In this document: piece after piece, positions 15,105-22,949 of the stretch
How the letters are laid out: each line of letters opens with the position of its first letter
Position numbering within the stretch: position 1 is the first letter of the stretch
Source: an uncultured Prevotellaceae bacterium
Lineage (GTDB): Bacteria > Bacteroidota > Bacteroidia > Bacteroidales > Bacteroidaceae
Direction: 5' to 3'
NCBI GenBank assembly: GCA_900321965.1
Contig: ONYA01000028.1
Coordinates: 1-36,376 of the forward strand
Length of the DNA: 36,376 nucleotides
Program-made: the position numbers and the translations under genes
Notes under the pieces: generated by a model
Told to the model about the DNA's origin: nothing
The model's database searches: none
The model's input: the letters and a program-made list of their open reading frames with translations, nothing else

Positions 15105-15144
15105 AGCGGTAGGGTGTAAAAATAACACCTTACCGCTTTTTTTT
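15105..15144 (+). terminator. Intrinsic terminator of rpsA
   Basis: 13-position stem (15105-15117 with 15125-15137, with one mismatch or wobble), seven-base loop, and eight T. Confidence 0.9.
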
Positions 15145-15159
15145 CCGATTTTTTTATGG

Positions 15160-15188
15160 TTGTTTCAAAAATAAGTTGTAAATTTACA
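15160..15188 (+). promoter_or_regulatory. Probable promoter and operator of the arabinose operon
   Basis: TTG at 15160-15162 and TAAATTTA at 15179-15186 approximate -33 and -7 boxes. The -7 box lies inside a perfect 12-bp palindrome, TGTAAATTTACA (15177-15188). A repressor bound there would block RNA polymerase, so it is a candidate site for the AraR-like protein at 19792. This is inferred only from position and symmetry. Confidence 0.4.
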
Positions 15189-15234
15189 CCCAAATTTGAA
15201 ATAACAGTTTAATCAAACTAAAAACCAAGTAACA

Positions 15235-16422
15235 ATGAAGAACCTGAAAGGTATCATTCTGGGCATGGGCGTTGCAACGGCAATGCTCGCCTCATGTGCT
15301 GGCGGACAGCAGGCTCCGCAGCTTACGGTATCGGGTCTCGACCCTGCCAAGTTCGACACAACGCTTCAAGACAAGCCCGTGAAGCTCTACACGCTGAAGA
15401 ACCAGAACGGTATGGAGGTGTGCATCACCAACTACGGCGGACGTGTGGTGTCGCTCGTCGTTCCCGACAAGGACGGCAAGCCCACAGACGTCGTATTAGG
15501 CTTCGACAACATCGCACAGTATGCCGACACGCTGAACACGCCCACCGACTACGGATCAAGCGTAGGCCGCTATGCTAACCGCATCTGCGACGGTAAGTTC
15601 ACCCTCGACGGCGTGGAGTATCAGCTGCGCCAGAACGACCCGCACGAGGGCGACACACGCATCCACTGTCTGCACGGCGGCGGCGCTACGGGATGGATGA
15701 ACCAGGTGTACGACGTGATTGAGGTCAACGACTCGCTCATCAAGCTGCAGATCAAGGCTGCCGACGGCGAGAACGGATTCCCCGGAAACGTTGTGGCTAC
15801 GACTACTTATAAGGTGACGGCCGACAACGTGCTCGACATCGTTTGGGAGGCAACAACCGACAAACCGACCATCATCAACCAGACGAACCACAACTACTAC
15901 AACCTGAGCGGCGACTTCGAGTCGGCTGCCTACGACCAGGTGCTCTACGTCAACGCCGACAACTTCACCGAGGCTGACTTCAGCTACATGCCTACAGGCA
16001 AGATCCTGCCCGTAGAAGGCACGCCGATGGACTTCCGCACACCGCACGCCGTTGGCGACAGCATCAAGTCGGAATACTACCAGACGAAGAACGCTCACGG
16101 TTACGACCACAACTGGTGTCTGAACACCGCTGGCGACGACACACAGGTCTGCGCCAGCCTCTACAGCCCGAAGAGCGGCATCTTCATGGAGATGTTCACC
16201 AACGAGCCTGGCGTACAGGTGTACAGCGGCAACTTCCAGGGTGTCGGCGGCGAGGAGAATGTCGTCCGCAAGCTCGGCAAGAAGTATCCGCAGCACGTCA
16301 GCGTCTGCCTTGAGAGCCAGAAGTATCCCGACTCGCCCAACCATCCTGAATGGGCCAGCCCGGTAGTGACTCCCGAGAAGCCTTACTACAGCCACGCAGC
16401 ATACAAATTTTCAATTAAGTAA
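15235..16422 (+). CDS. galM: Aldose 1-epimerase, predicted lipoprotein
   Basis: The enzyme interconverts alpha and beta anomers of sugars such as galactose or arabinose. The N-terminus has a lipoprotein signal with lipobox LASC, Cys at residue 21, so it is likely anchored outside the inner membrane. There it could prepare the anomer that the transporters accept. Family segments are present: GRYANRICDG, HCLHGGG, NQTNHNYYNL (catalytic-type His), GYDHNW (Asp), NEPGVQVYSGN, and CLESQKYPDSPNHP with the likely catalytic Glu. Its 395 residues equal a usual 340-residue epimerase plus the signal. It is the first gene of the cluster, and its end is followed by a repeat that runs into the next gene. Confidence 0.92.
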   Translation: MKNLKGIILGMGVATAMLASCAGGQQAPQLTVSGLDPAKFDTTLQDKPVKLYTLKNQNGMEVCITNYGGRVVSLVVPDKDGKPTDVVLGFDNIAQYADTLNTPTDYGSSVGRYANRICDGKFTLDGVEYQLRQNDPHEGDTRIHCLHGGGATGWMNQVYDVIEVNDSLIKLQIKAADGENGFPGNVVATTTYKVTADNVLDIVWEATTDKPTIINQTNHNYYNLSGDFESAAYDQVLYVNADNFTEADFSYMPTGKILPVEGTPMDFRTPHAVGDSIKSEYYQTKNAHGYDHNWCLNTAGDDTQVCASLYSPKSGIFMEMFTNEPGVQVYSGNFQGVGGEENVVRKLGKKYPQHVSVCLESQKYPDSPNHPEWASPVVTPEKPYYSHAAYKFSIK

Positions 16423-16426
16423 AAGA

Positions 16427-16546
16427 CCCACCCCTACCCTCCCTGTAGGGAGGGAGTGATTACCAAAATGATGAAATAATATGGAAAATAACAATCAAGC
16501 GAATACAGTAACTACTCCCCTCCCTCACAGGGAGGGGCAAGGGGGT
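16427..16546. repeat. REP-like double palindrome spanning the start of the MFS gene
   Basis: The left arm has CCCACCCCTA then CCCTCCCTGTAGGGAGGG; the right arm has CCCTCCCTCACAGGGAGGG then CAAGGGGGTG. Between them are about 60 nt that contain ATG 16481. The right arm is translated as TPLPHREGQGGES in the N-terminus of the transporter. Confidence 0.8.
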
Positions 16547-18004
16547 GAGTCAGGCTCCAAGAGCTACCTCATCAGTATCGTTATGGTGGCCGTCTTGGGC
16601 GGACTGCTGTTCGGATATGACACCGCTGTTATCTCGGGCGCCGAGAAGGGTCTGCAGGCTTTCTTCAAGACGGCAGGCGACTTCGACTACACCGACGGCT
16701 GGCACGGCTTTACTTCTGCTTCGGCACTCATCGGCTGTATCATCGGCTCGGCACTCTCAGGATTCTTAGCTACGAACCTCGGCCGTAAGAAGTCGCTGAT
16801 CATTGCAGGCCTGCTGTTCTTTATCTCAGCATTAGGCTCGATGGACCCTGAGTTCCTGTTCTTTGAATACGGACAGCCTTCCTATTCGCTGGCTCTGATG
16901 TTCAACTTCTATCGCGTCATCGGCGGCGTCGGCGTAGGTCTTGCTTCGGCTATCTGCCCGATGTATATCGGCGAGGTGGCCCCCTCTAATATTAGAGGTA
17001 TGCTCGTGTCGTGGAACCAGTTTGCCATCATCTTCGGTCAGTTAGTGGTCTACTTCGTCAACTTCTTCATCTTAGGCGACCACATCCAGCCGCTCGTCGA
17101 GGATATTGGCAAGCAGATTGCCGACATCACCCCCGCAGCACAGTGGACGGTGGAAACCGGTTGGCGCTATATGTTTGGTTCTGAGGCAGTTCCAGCAGGA
17201 CTCTTCGCCCTGCTCATCTGCTTCGTTCCCGAGACACCGCGTTATCTCGTCAGCATCGGTCAGGACCAGAAGGCTCTGGGCATCCTGTCGAAAATCAACG
17301 GACAGAGCAAGGCCGCCCAGATTCTGCAGGACATCAAGGACACGATGGTTGTGAAGACCGAGAAGCTGATGACCTACGGCTTCGTCTGCATCTTCGTGGG
17401 TATCATGCTCAGCGTGTTCCAGCAGGCCGTCGGCATCAACGCCGTTCTGTACTACGCTCCGCGCATCTTCGGCGATATGGGTATGGACGACCCGATGATG
17501 CTGACCGTCTTCATGGGCGTCATCAACATCCTGTTCACCCTCGTGGCAATCTTCACCGTCGAGAAGTGGGGCCGCAAGCCGCTGCTCATCTGCGGTTCGT
17601 TAGGTATGGCTATTGGCGCTTTCGGCGTCGCCGTCACCTTCGGCAACCAGAGCATGGCCTTAGTCACCGCAGCCTCGCTGCTCGTCTATTCAGCCTCGTT
17701 CATGTTCTCGTGGGGTCCCATCACGTGGGTGCTCATTGCCGAGATCTTCCCCAACACCATTCGTGGTGGCGCAGTAGCCATCGCCGTCGCTTTCCAGTGG
17801 ATTTCAAACTTCATCGTCTCGTCGTCGTTCGTGCCTATGTTCAATATGCACCTCACCGAGGGTGACGACTTCGGGCACTGGTTCACCTACGGTCTCTACG
17901 GCATCATCTGTGTCATCGCCGCCCTCTTCGTCTGGAAGCTCGTTCCTGAGACCAAAGGCAAGACGCTCGAAGACATGACTGCCATGTGGAAGAATCGTAA
18001 ATAA
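16481..18004 (+). CDS. MFS sugar porter (XylE/AraE-like)
   Basis: A proton-coupled sugar transporter of the major facilitator sugar-porter family; the setting points to L-arabinose or a related pentose. The first helix (about 29-50) carries GGLLFGYDTAVISGAEKG, then NLGRKKSL in loop 2-3, PETPRYLVSIGQ at the end of the first half, QQAVGINAVLYYAP in helix 7, KWGRKPLL in loop 8-9, and PETKGKTLEDM at the C-terminus. All are diagnostic, and 12 helices can be placed. The loop before helix 6 (about 190-225) is long, as in XylE. Residues about 8-24 come from a palindromic repeat and are absent from typical relatives. No other in-frame start before the first helix is apparent, so the extension is probably real. 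Confidence 0.92.
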   Translation: MENNNQANTVTTPLPHREGQGGESGSKSYLISIVMVAVLGGLLFGYDTAVISGAEKGLQAFFKTAGDFDYTDGWHGFTSASALIGCIIGSALSGFLATNLGRKKSLIIAGLLFFISALGSMDPEFLFFEYGQPSYSLALMFNFYRVIGGVGVGLASAICPMYIGEVAPSNIRGMLVSWNQFAIIFGQLVVYFVNFFILGDHIQPLVEDIGKQIADITPAAQWTVETGWRYMFGSEAVPAGLFALLICFVPETPRYLVSIGQDQKALGILSKINGQSKAAQILQDIKDTMVVKTEKLMTYGFVCIFVGIMLSVFQQAVGINAVLYYAPRIFGDMGMDDPMMLTVFMGVINILFTLVAIFTVEKWGRKPLLICGSLGMAIGAFGVAVTFGNQSMALVTAASLLVYSASFMFSWGPITWVLIAEIFPNTIRGGAVAIAVAFQWISNFIVSSSFVPMFNMHLTEGDDFGHWFTYGLYGIICVIAALFVWKLVPETKGKTLEDMTAMWKNRK

Positions 18005-18022
18005 ATAGTAAATTGTAAATCG
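18002..18022. repeat. Short seven-base array upstream of the symporter gene
   Basis: Three units (TAAATAG, TAAATTG, TAAATCG) begin at the MFS stop codon; a fourth, imperfect unit follows. No gene lies in this 38-nt gap. Confidence 0.6.
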
Positions 18023-18042
18023 TCAAATAGAAAATTAATCTT

Positions 18043-19788
18043 ATGAATTGGAGTTCACATGAATTCATCTGGCTCGACTGGGTAGTTCTCATCGTCGGCC
18101 TGTTAGGTGTGGTGGCAGCTGTATGGTATGCCATTTGGAAAGACAAGAAAGCCCAGCAGGGCGAAGATTCGTCAGCTTACCTCTTCGGTAAGGGCGAACC
18201 TTGGTACGTAATCGGTATGGCCATCTTTGCCGCCAACATCGGCTCCGAGCACCTTGTAGGTCTCGCCGGAACTGGTGCTAAGGACGGCGTCGGTATGGCT
18301 CACTGGGAGATGCAGGGCTGGATGATCCTCATCCTCGGCTGGCTCTTCGTTCCCTTCTATCAGCTGCTCATCAACAAGATGGGTAAGATCATCACGATGC
18401 CCGACTTCCTGAAGTTCCGCTACACCCAGCGCACGGGTTCGTGGCTGTCAATCATCACGCTGGTGGCCTACGTGCTCACGAAAGTGTCGGTGACGGCCTT
18501 CACGGGCGGTATCTTCTTCAAGTTCCTGCTCGGCATCCCGTTCTGGTACGGCGCTATCGGCCTGATTGCCATCACGGCAGTCTTCACCGTCTTCGGCGGT
18601 ATGAAGGGTGTGATGACGCTCTCTACCATCCAGACACCTATTCTTATTATAGGCTCGTTCCTCGTGCTGTTCCTCGGTCTGAACATGCTCGGCGACGGCA
18701 GCATCACGGCTGGTTGGAGCGAGATGATGCGCGTTTGTAACGCTGCCCACGACGGTTTCGGAACGACCCACATGTTCCATCCCGATCCCGCCGACCCGAT
18801 GTATCCGCAGTTCCCGGGCTACGTGGTGTTCCTTGGTGCCTCCATCATCGGTTTCTGGTACTGGTGTACTGACCAGCATATCGTTCAGCGTGTACTCGGT
18901 CAGGTGCCTGGTGAGGACAACAAGGAGGTGATGAAGCGCGCTCGTCGCGGTACCATCGCTGCCGGTTTCTTCAAGATTCTCCCCTGCTTCATGTTCCTCA
19001 TTCCCGGTATGATTGCCTATGCCCTCTCGCTGAAGAGCGGCAGCGGTATCGAGATGGACATCATGAACCACGAGTCGACCGACGGCGCTTTCGCCATGAT
19101 GGTGAAGAACATCCTGCCTGCCGGCATCAAGGGTATCGTGACCATCGGTTTCGTCTGCGCACTCGTCGCTTCGTTGGCAGCCTTCTTCAACAGCTGCGCT
19201 ACCCTCTTCACCGAGGACTTCTACAAGCCCATGAAGAAGGGTAAGAGCGAGGCTCACTACGTCTTTGTCGGCCGTACCGCTACCGTCGTTGTCGTGCTGC
19301 TCGGTCTGGCTTGGATGCCTATCATGATGAACATGGGCAACCTCTACTCTTACCTGCAGGACATCCAGTCGCTCATTGCTCCGGCTATGGTGGCTGTGTT
19401 CACCCTCGGTATCTTCTCGAAGAAGATTACGCCGAAGGCTGGTGAATGGGGACTTATCGGCGGCTTCCTCATCGGTATGATTCGCCTGATTACCAACGTC
19501 GTCACCGACTCGGGTAAGGCTGCTATGGATGGTGCTTTCTGGGAGAACACCGCTTGGTTCTGGCAGACCAACTGGCTCATCTTCGAGTGCTGGCTGCTGG
19601 TGTTCATCATCCTGCTGATGGTGGCTGTGAGCTTCTTCACACCTGCACCCTCGAAAGAGCAAGTCGACGCCATCACCTTCTCGGCTGATTTCAAGAAGTC
19701 TATCAAGGAGAGCTGGGGTGCCTTCGACGTCATTGGTACACTCGTCGTCATCGGCCTCTGCGCCTGCTTCTATGCATACTTCTGGTAA
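18043..19788 (+). CDS. Sodium/sugar symporter (SSS family, SGLT-like)
   Basis: A sodium-driven sugar transporter of the solute:sodium symporter family. Its 581 residues carry about 14 helices. Recognisable segments are ANIGSEHLVGLAGTGA (about 65-80, near the sodium site), MPDFLKFRY, GGMKGVM, and GFWYWCTDQHIVQRVLG (about 271-287), which is characteristic of the sugar branch. ALVASLAAFFNSCATLFTEDFY (about 375-396) matches the helix that carries Ser/Thr sodium ligands. Two unrelated transporters in one operon suggest uptake of the same sugar by different ion gradients, or of two related sugars. It ends 3 nt before the regulator gene, so they are coupled. Confidence 0.93.
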   Translation: MNWSSHEFIWLDWVVLIVGLLGVVAAVWYAIWKDKKAQQGEDSSAYLFGKGEPWYVIGMAIFAANIGSEHLVGLAGTGAKDGVGMAHWEMQGWMILILGWLFVPFYQLLINKMGKIITMPDFLKFRYTQRTGSWLSIITLVAYVLTKVSVTAFTGGIFFKFLLGIPFWYGAIGLIAITAVFTVFGGMKGVMTLSTIQTPILIIGSFLVLFLGLNMLGDGSITAGWSEMMRVCNAAHDGFGTTHMFHPDPADPMYPQFPGYVVFLGASIIGFWYWCTDQHIVQRVLGQVPGEDNKEVMKRARRGTIAAGFFKILPCFMFLIPGMIAYALSLKSGSGIEMDIMNHESTDGAFAMMVKNILPAGIKGIVTIGFVCALVASLAAFFNSCATLFTEDFYKPMKKGKSEAHYVFVGRTATVVVVLLGLAWMPIMMNMGNLYSYLQDIQSLIAPAMVAVFTLGIFSKKITPKAGEWGLIGGFLIGMIRLITNVVTDSGKAAMDGAFWENTAWFWQTNWLIFECWLLVFIILLMVAVSFFTPAPSKEQVDAITFSADFKKSIKESWGAFDVIGTLVVIGLCACFYAYFW

Positions 19789-19791
19789 ACG

Positions 19792-20466
19792 ATGAAATAC
19801 TACGAAGGATACACCAAAGTTCTGGTATCGGTCGACTGCATTATCTTCGGCTTCGACGAAGGTAAGCTGAAGATTCTGATTGGTCGCAGAAAATATAATC
19901 CCGGACGTGGCGAATGGAGCCTCTATGGAGGCTTCGTCGCCGCCGACGAGGATGTTGACGATGCCGCAAAGCGTACACTCTACGAACTGACAGGTATGCG
20001 TCACATCTACATGAATCAGGTGGGCGCTTTTGGAAGAGTTGACCGCGACCCGGGCGAACGTGTGGTATCTATAGCCTACTACGCACTCATCAACGTGAGT
20101 GAATATGACGAGAAACTGCGACTGGAACATGGATTGGAATGGGTCGATGTAGACAATATGCCACAGCTGTATTCCGACCATAACGAGATGGTCAGTAAAG
20201 CCCATCGGCTGATGCAGGACAAGCTGAAGACCGAACCTATCGGCTTCCGACTCCTGCCTCACCTGTTCACACTCACACAGTTGCAGCGGCTCTACGAGGT
20301 GGTTTACGGCGCAGAGCTTGACAAGCGCAATTTCCGCAAGCGCGTCAAGGATATGGACTTCATCGAGAAGACGGAGCTCATTGACAAGAAAAGTTCGAAG
20401 CGTGGTGCCTCTCTCTACCGTTTCAACCGTCGTATTTACGACGAGGAACCAAACTTTAAGATGTAA
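19792..20466 (+). CDS. araR: NUDIX-fold transcriptional regulator (AraR/NrtR-like)
   Basis: The N-terminal 130 residues have the NUDIX fold (GRRKYNPGRGEWSLYGGFV), but the Nudix box is degenerate. The usual REUxEE is replaced by RTLYEL (about 61-66), so metal-dependent hydrolysis is unlikely and ligand sensing is expected. The C-terminal part (about 155-224) is a winged helix: FTLTQLQRLYEVVYG, NFRKRVKDM, then GASLYRFN. Bacteroides thetaiotaomicron has an AraR regulator of this type in a very similar cluster, where arabinose releases it from DNA. I infer the same role here. Its likely target is the palindrome at 15177-15188. It lies between the transporter and araD genes. Confidence 0.82.
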   Translation: MKYYEGYTKVLVSVDCIIFGFDEGKLKILIGRRKYNPGRGEWSLYGGFVAADEDVDDAAKRTLYELTGMRHIYMNQVGAFGRVDRDPGERVVSIAYYALINVSEYDEKLRLEHGLEWVDVDNMPQLYSDHNEMVSKAHRLMQDKLKTEPIGFRLLPHLFTLTQLQRLYEVVYGAELDKRNFRKRVKDMDFIEKTELIDKKSSKRGASLYRFNRRIYDEEPNFKM

Positions 20467-20469
20467 TCA

Positions 20470-20511
20470 ATTGAACATTGAAGATTGATAATTGAAAATT
20501 GAAAATTGAAC
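20470..20511. repeat. Seven-base array upstream of araD
   Basis: Six units of the form ATTGANN (ATTGAAC, ATTGAAG, ATTGATA, ATTGAAA twice, ATTGAAC) occupy nearly the whole gap between the regulator and ATG 20515. A change in unit number would alter spacing and structure before araD. Confidence 0.85.
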
Positions 20512-20514
20512 ATT

Positions 20515-21219
20515 ATGTTAGAAGAACTGAAACAAAAAGTATTCAAGGCCAATCTTGACCTGGTGAAACAGGGGTTGGTCATCTTTACGTGGGGCAACGT
20601 CTCGGGCATCGACCGCGAGAAGGGCCTCGTTGTCATCAAACCGTCGGGCGTCAGTTACGACGAGATGAAAGCTGAGGATATGGTCGTTGTAGACCTGAAC
20701 ACAGGCGAGGTGGTCGACGGAGAACTCAACCCGTCGAGCGACACGCCCACACACCTTGTATTATATAAGGCATTCCCCAACATTCAGGGCGTCGTACACA
20801 CCCACTCCACCTATGCTACAGCCTTTGCACAAGCCGGTCGCGACATCCCCAACATCGGCACTACACACGCCGACTACTTCTATCAGGACATCCCCTGTAC
20901 GCGCGATATGACTGAGGCAGAGGTGAAGGGACAGTATGAGTTAGAGACGGGCAACGTCATCGTTGACGAGATCCTGAACATCCGCAAGATCAATCCCGAC
21001 CATACACCCGCCGTGCTGGTGAAGAATCACGGACCGTTCTCGTGGGGCACATCGCCCGACAATGCCGTCTACAACGCCAAAGTGATGGAGCAGTGTGCCA
21101 AGATGGCCTTCGTGTCGTTCTCGGTCAACCCGAATACGACCATGAACCCGCTGCTCGTCGAGAAGCACTATATGCGCAAGCACGGGCCAAACGCCTACTA
21201 CGGACAAAAGAAAAAGTAA
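20515..21219 (+). CDS. araD: L-ribulose-5-phosphate 4-epimerase
   Basis: The enzyme converts L-ribulose 5-phosphate to D-xylulose 5-phosphate, the last step of arabinose entry to the pentose phosphate pathway. The 234-residue length agrees with E. coli AraD (231). Zinc ligands are present: H95 and H97 in HTHS, and H172 in [16 protein letters not shown], the phosphate-contact segment, lies near residue 27, and PSGVSYD follows. I chose ATG 20515 because MLEELKQKV matches family N-termini; a TTG three codons upstream lies inside a repeat array. The distance to araA is 120 nt and is filled by a palindromic repeat. Confidence 0.95.
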   Translation: MLEELKQKVFKANLDLVKQGLVIFTWGNVSGIDREKGLVVIKPSGVSYDEMKAEDMVVVDLNTGEVVDGELNPSSDTPTHLVLYKAFPNIQGVVHTHSTYATAFAQAGRDIPNIGTTHADYFYQDIPCTRDMTEAEVKGQYELETGNVIVDEILNIRKINPDHTPAVLVKNHGPFSWGTSPDNAVYNAKVMEQCAKMAFVSFSVNPNTTMNPLLVEKHYMRKHGPNAYYGQKKK

Positions 21220-21332
21220 GCCCCCCTTTCATCCCCCGAGGGGGATACTATAGTAAAGAAACTATCAATACCAATAATTCAAGACCCAAGCCCTGTTACG
21301 GTCCTCCCCCTCAGGGGAGTTAGTGGGGGGCC
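21220..21332. repeat. REP-like double palindrome between araD and araA
   Basis: CCCCCC on the left and GGGGGG on the right frame two hairpins, TCCCCCGAGGGGGA and CTCCCCCTCAGGGGAG, separated by about 55 nt. It fills the gap and would form a hairpin in the mRNA, possibly tuning the amount of araA message. Confidence 0.85.
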
Positions 21333-21339
21333 AAATATT

Positions 21340-22872
21340 ATGTTTGAAAATTTAGAGATTTGGTGGGTAACTGGCGCACAGTTGCTCTATGGAGGTGATG
21401 CAGTGGTGGCCGTTGACGGACACTCAAAGGAGATGGTCGACGGTCTGAACAAGAGCGGCAACATCCCCGTGAAGATTGTATATAAGGGCACAGCCAACAG
21501 CTCGAAGGAAGTAGAGCAGGTGATGCTCGCTGCCAACAACGACGAGAAGTGCGTGGGTATCATCACGTGGATGCACACCTTCTCGCCCGCTAAGATGTGG
21601 ATCAAGGGTCTGCAGCAATTACAAAAGCCCCTACTCCACTTCCACACCCAGTACAATGCCGAAATTCCCTGGGCCGACATCGATATGGACTTCATGAACC
21701 TGAACCAGAGCGCTCACGGCGACATCGAGTTCGGACACATCTGCACCCGTATGCGCATTGCCCGCAAGGTGGTCTGCGGCTACTGGAAGGACGAGAAGGC
21801 TCAGCAGCAGATTGCCGTCTGGGCTCGCGTAGCTGCTGGTGTGGCTGACGCTCACAACGTGCGCTGCCTGATGTTCGGTATGAACATGAACAATGTGGCC
21901 GTTACCGACGGCGACCGCGTGGAGTTCGAGCAGCGTCTGGGCTATCATGTAGACTACTATCCCGTGAGCTCGCTGATGGAGTACTTCAAGCAGGTGACCG
22001 ACGCTGAGGCCGACGCACTCGTTGAGGAGTATAAGAAGTTGTATACCATTAAGATAGACGAAAGCGGCGAAGCTGTTTATTGGGAGAAAGTGAAGAACGC
22101 CGCAAAGGCTGAGATTGCCCTGCGTCGCGTGCTGAAGGATGAGGGCGCTACTGCCTTCACCACCAACTTCGACGACCTCGGCGACGCCAATATCGACGAC
22201 CCGAACTTCTGCGGCTTCGACCAGATTCCCGGTCTGGCTTCGCAGCGCTTGATGCAGGAAGGCTACGGCTTCGGCGCTGAGGGCGACTGGAAGACCGCCT
22301 GCCTCTACCGCACTCTCTGGGTCATCCAGCAGGGCATGCCTATCGGCTGCTCGTTCCTCGAGGACTACACGCTGAACTTCGCTGGCGACCGCTCATCGTG
22401 CCTGCAGAGCCACATGCTCGAGATCTGCCCGCTCATCGCTACCGACAAACCCAAGCTCGAGGTTCACTTCCTCGGCATCGGTATCCGCAAGCAGCAGACC
22501 GCCCGCCTCGTCTTCACCTCGAAGACCGGCGCTGGTATCAAGGCTACTGTCGTCGACCTCGGCAACCGCTTCCGCCTCATTTCTCAGGAGGTGGAGTGCA
22601 TCGAGCCGAAGCCGATGCCCAAGCTGCCCGTTGCCTCTGCTCTCTGGATTCCGCAGCCCACGTTCGAGATTGGTGCTGCCGCCTGGATTCTTGCCGGCGG
22701 CACTCACCACTCAGCCTTCTCCTACGACATCAACGAGGAGTACTGGGAGGACTTTGCCGAGATGGCTGGCATCGAGTATGTCAAGATCAACAAGGACACC
22801 AACATCGCCGACTTCAAGCAGACCCTCCGCAACAACGAGGTCTACTTCATGCTGAACAAGGCGCTGAAGTAA
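21340..22872 (+). CDS. araA: L-arabinose isomerase
   Basis: The enzyme converts L-arabinose to L-ribulose with a manganese ion. Its 510 residues are close to the usual 500. The expected metal and catalytic residues are visible: E314 in GAEGDW, E341 in LEDYT, H358 in SHMLE, and H456-H457 in GGTHHS. The N-terminus EIWWVTGAQLLYGG and the segment HTQYNAEIPW also fit. The gene is the last of the cluster. A ribulokinase gene (araB), needed between araA and araD in the pathway, is not in the window, so the kinase must be encoded elsewhere or replaced by another sugar kinase. A terminator follows at 22896. Confidence 0.96.
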   Translation: MFENLEIWWVTGAQLLYGGDAVVAVDGHSKEMVDGLNKSGNIPVKIVYKGTANSSKEVEQVMLAANNDEKCVGIITWMHTFSPAKMWIKGLQQLQKPLLHFHTQYNAEIPWADIDMDFMNLNQSAHGDIEFGHICTRMRIARKVVCGYWKDEKAQQQIAVWARVAAGVADAHNVRCLMFGMNMNNVAVTDGDRVEFEQRLGYHVDYYPVSSLMEYFKQVTDAEADALVEEYKKLYTIKIDESGEAVYWEKVKNAAKAEIALRRVLKDEGATAFTTNFDDLGDANIDDPNFCGFDQIPGLASQRLMQEGYGFGAEGDWKTACLYRTLWVIQQGMPIGCSFLEDYTLNFAGDRSSCLQSHMLEICPLIATDKPKLEVHFLGIGIRKQQTARLVFTSKTGAGIKATVVDLGNRFRLISQEVECIEPKPMPKLPVASALWIPQPTFEIGAAAWILAGGTHHSAFSYDINEEYWEDFAEMAGIEYVKINKDTNIADFKQTLRNNEVYFMLNKALK

Positions 22873-22895
22873 TTTGCGACTTGCATTATAAGAAG

Positions 22896-22930
22896 AAAGG
22901 CTGGAAGTCTCAACAACTTCCAGCCTTTTT
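22896..22930. terminator. Terminator between araA and the convergent TPR gene
   Basis: Perfect 13-bp stem (22896-22908 with 22916-22928), seven-base loop, T run on the plus strand and an A-rich left side, so it can serve both strands. Confidence 0.9.
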
Positions 22931-22949
22931 GATATTTGCAATCAGAGTA

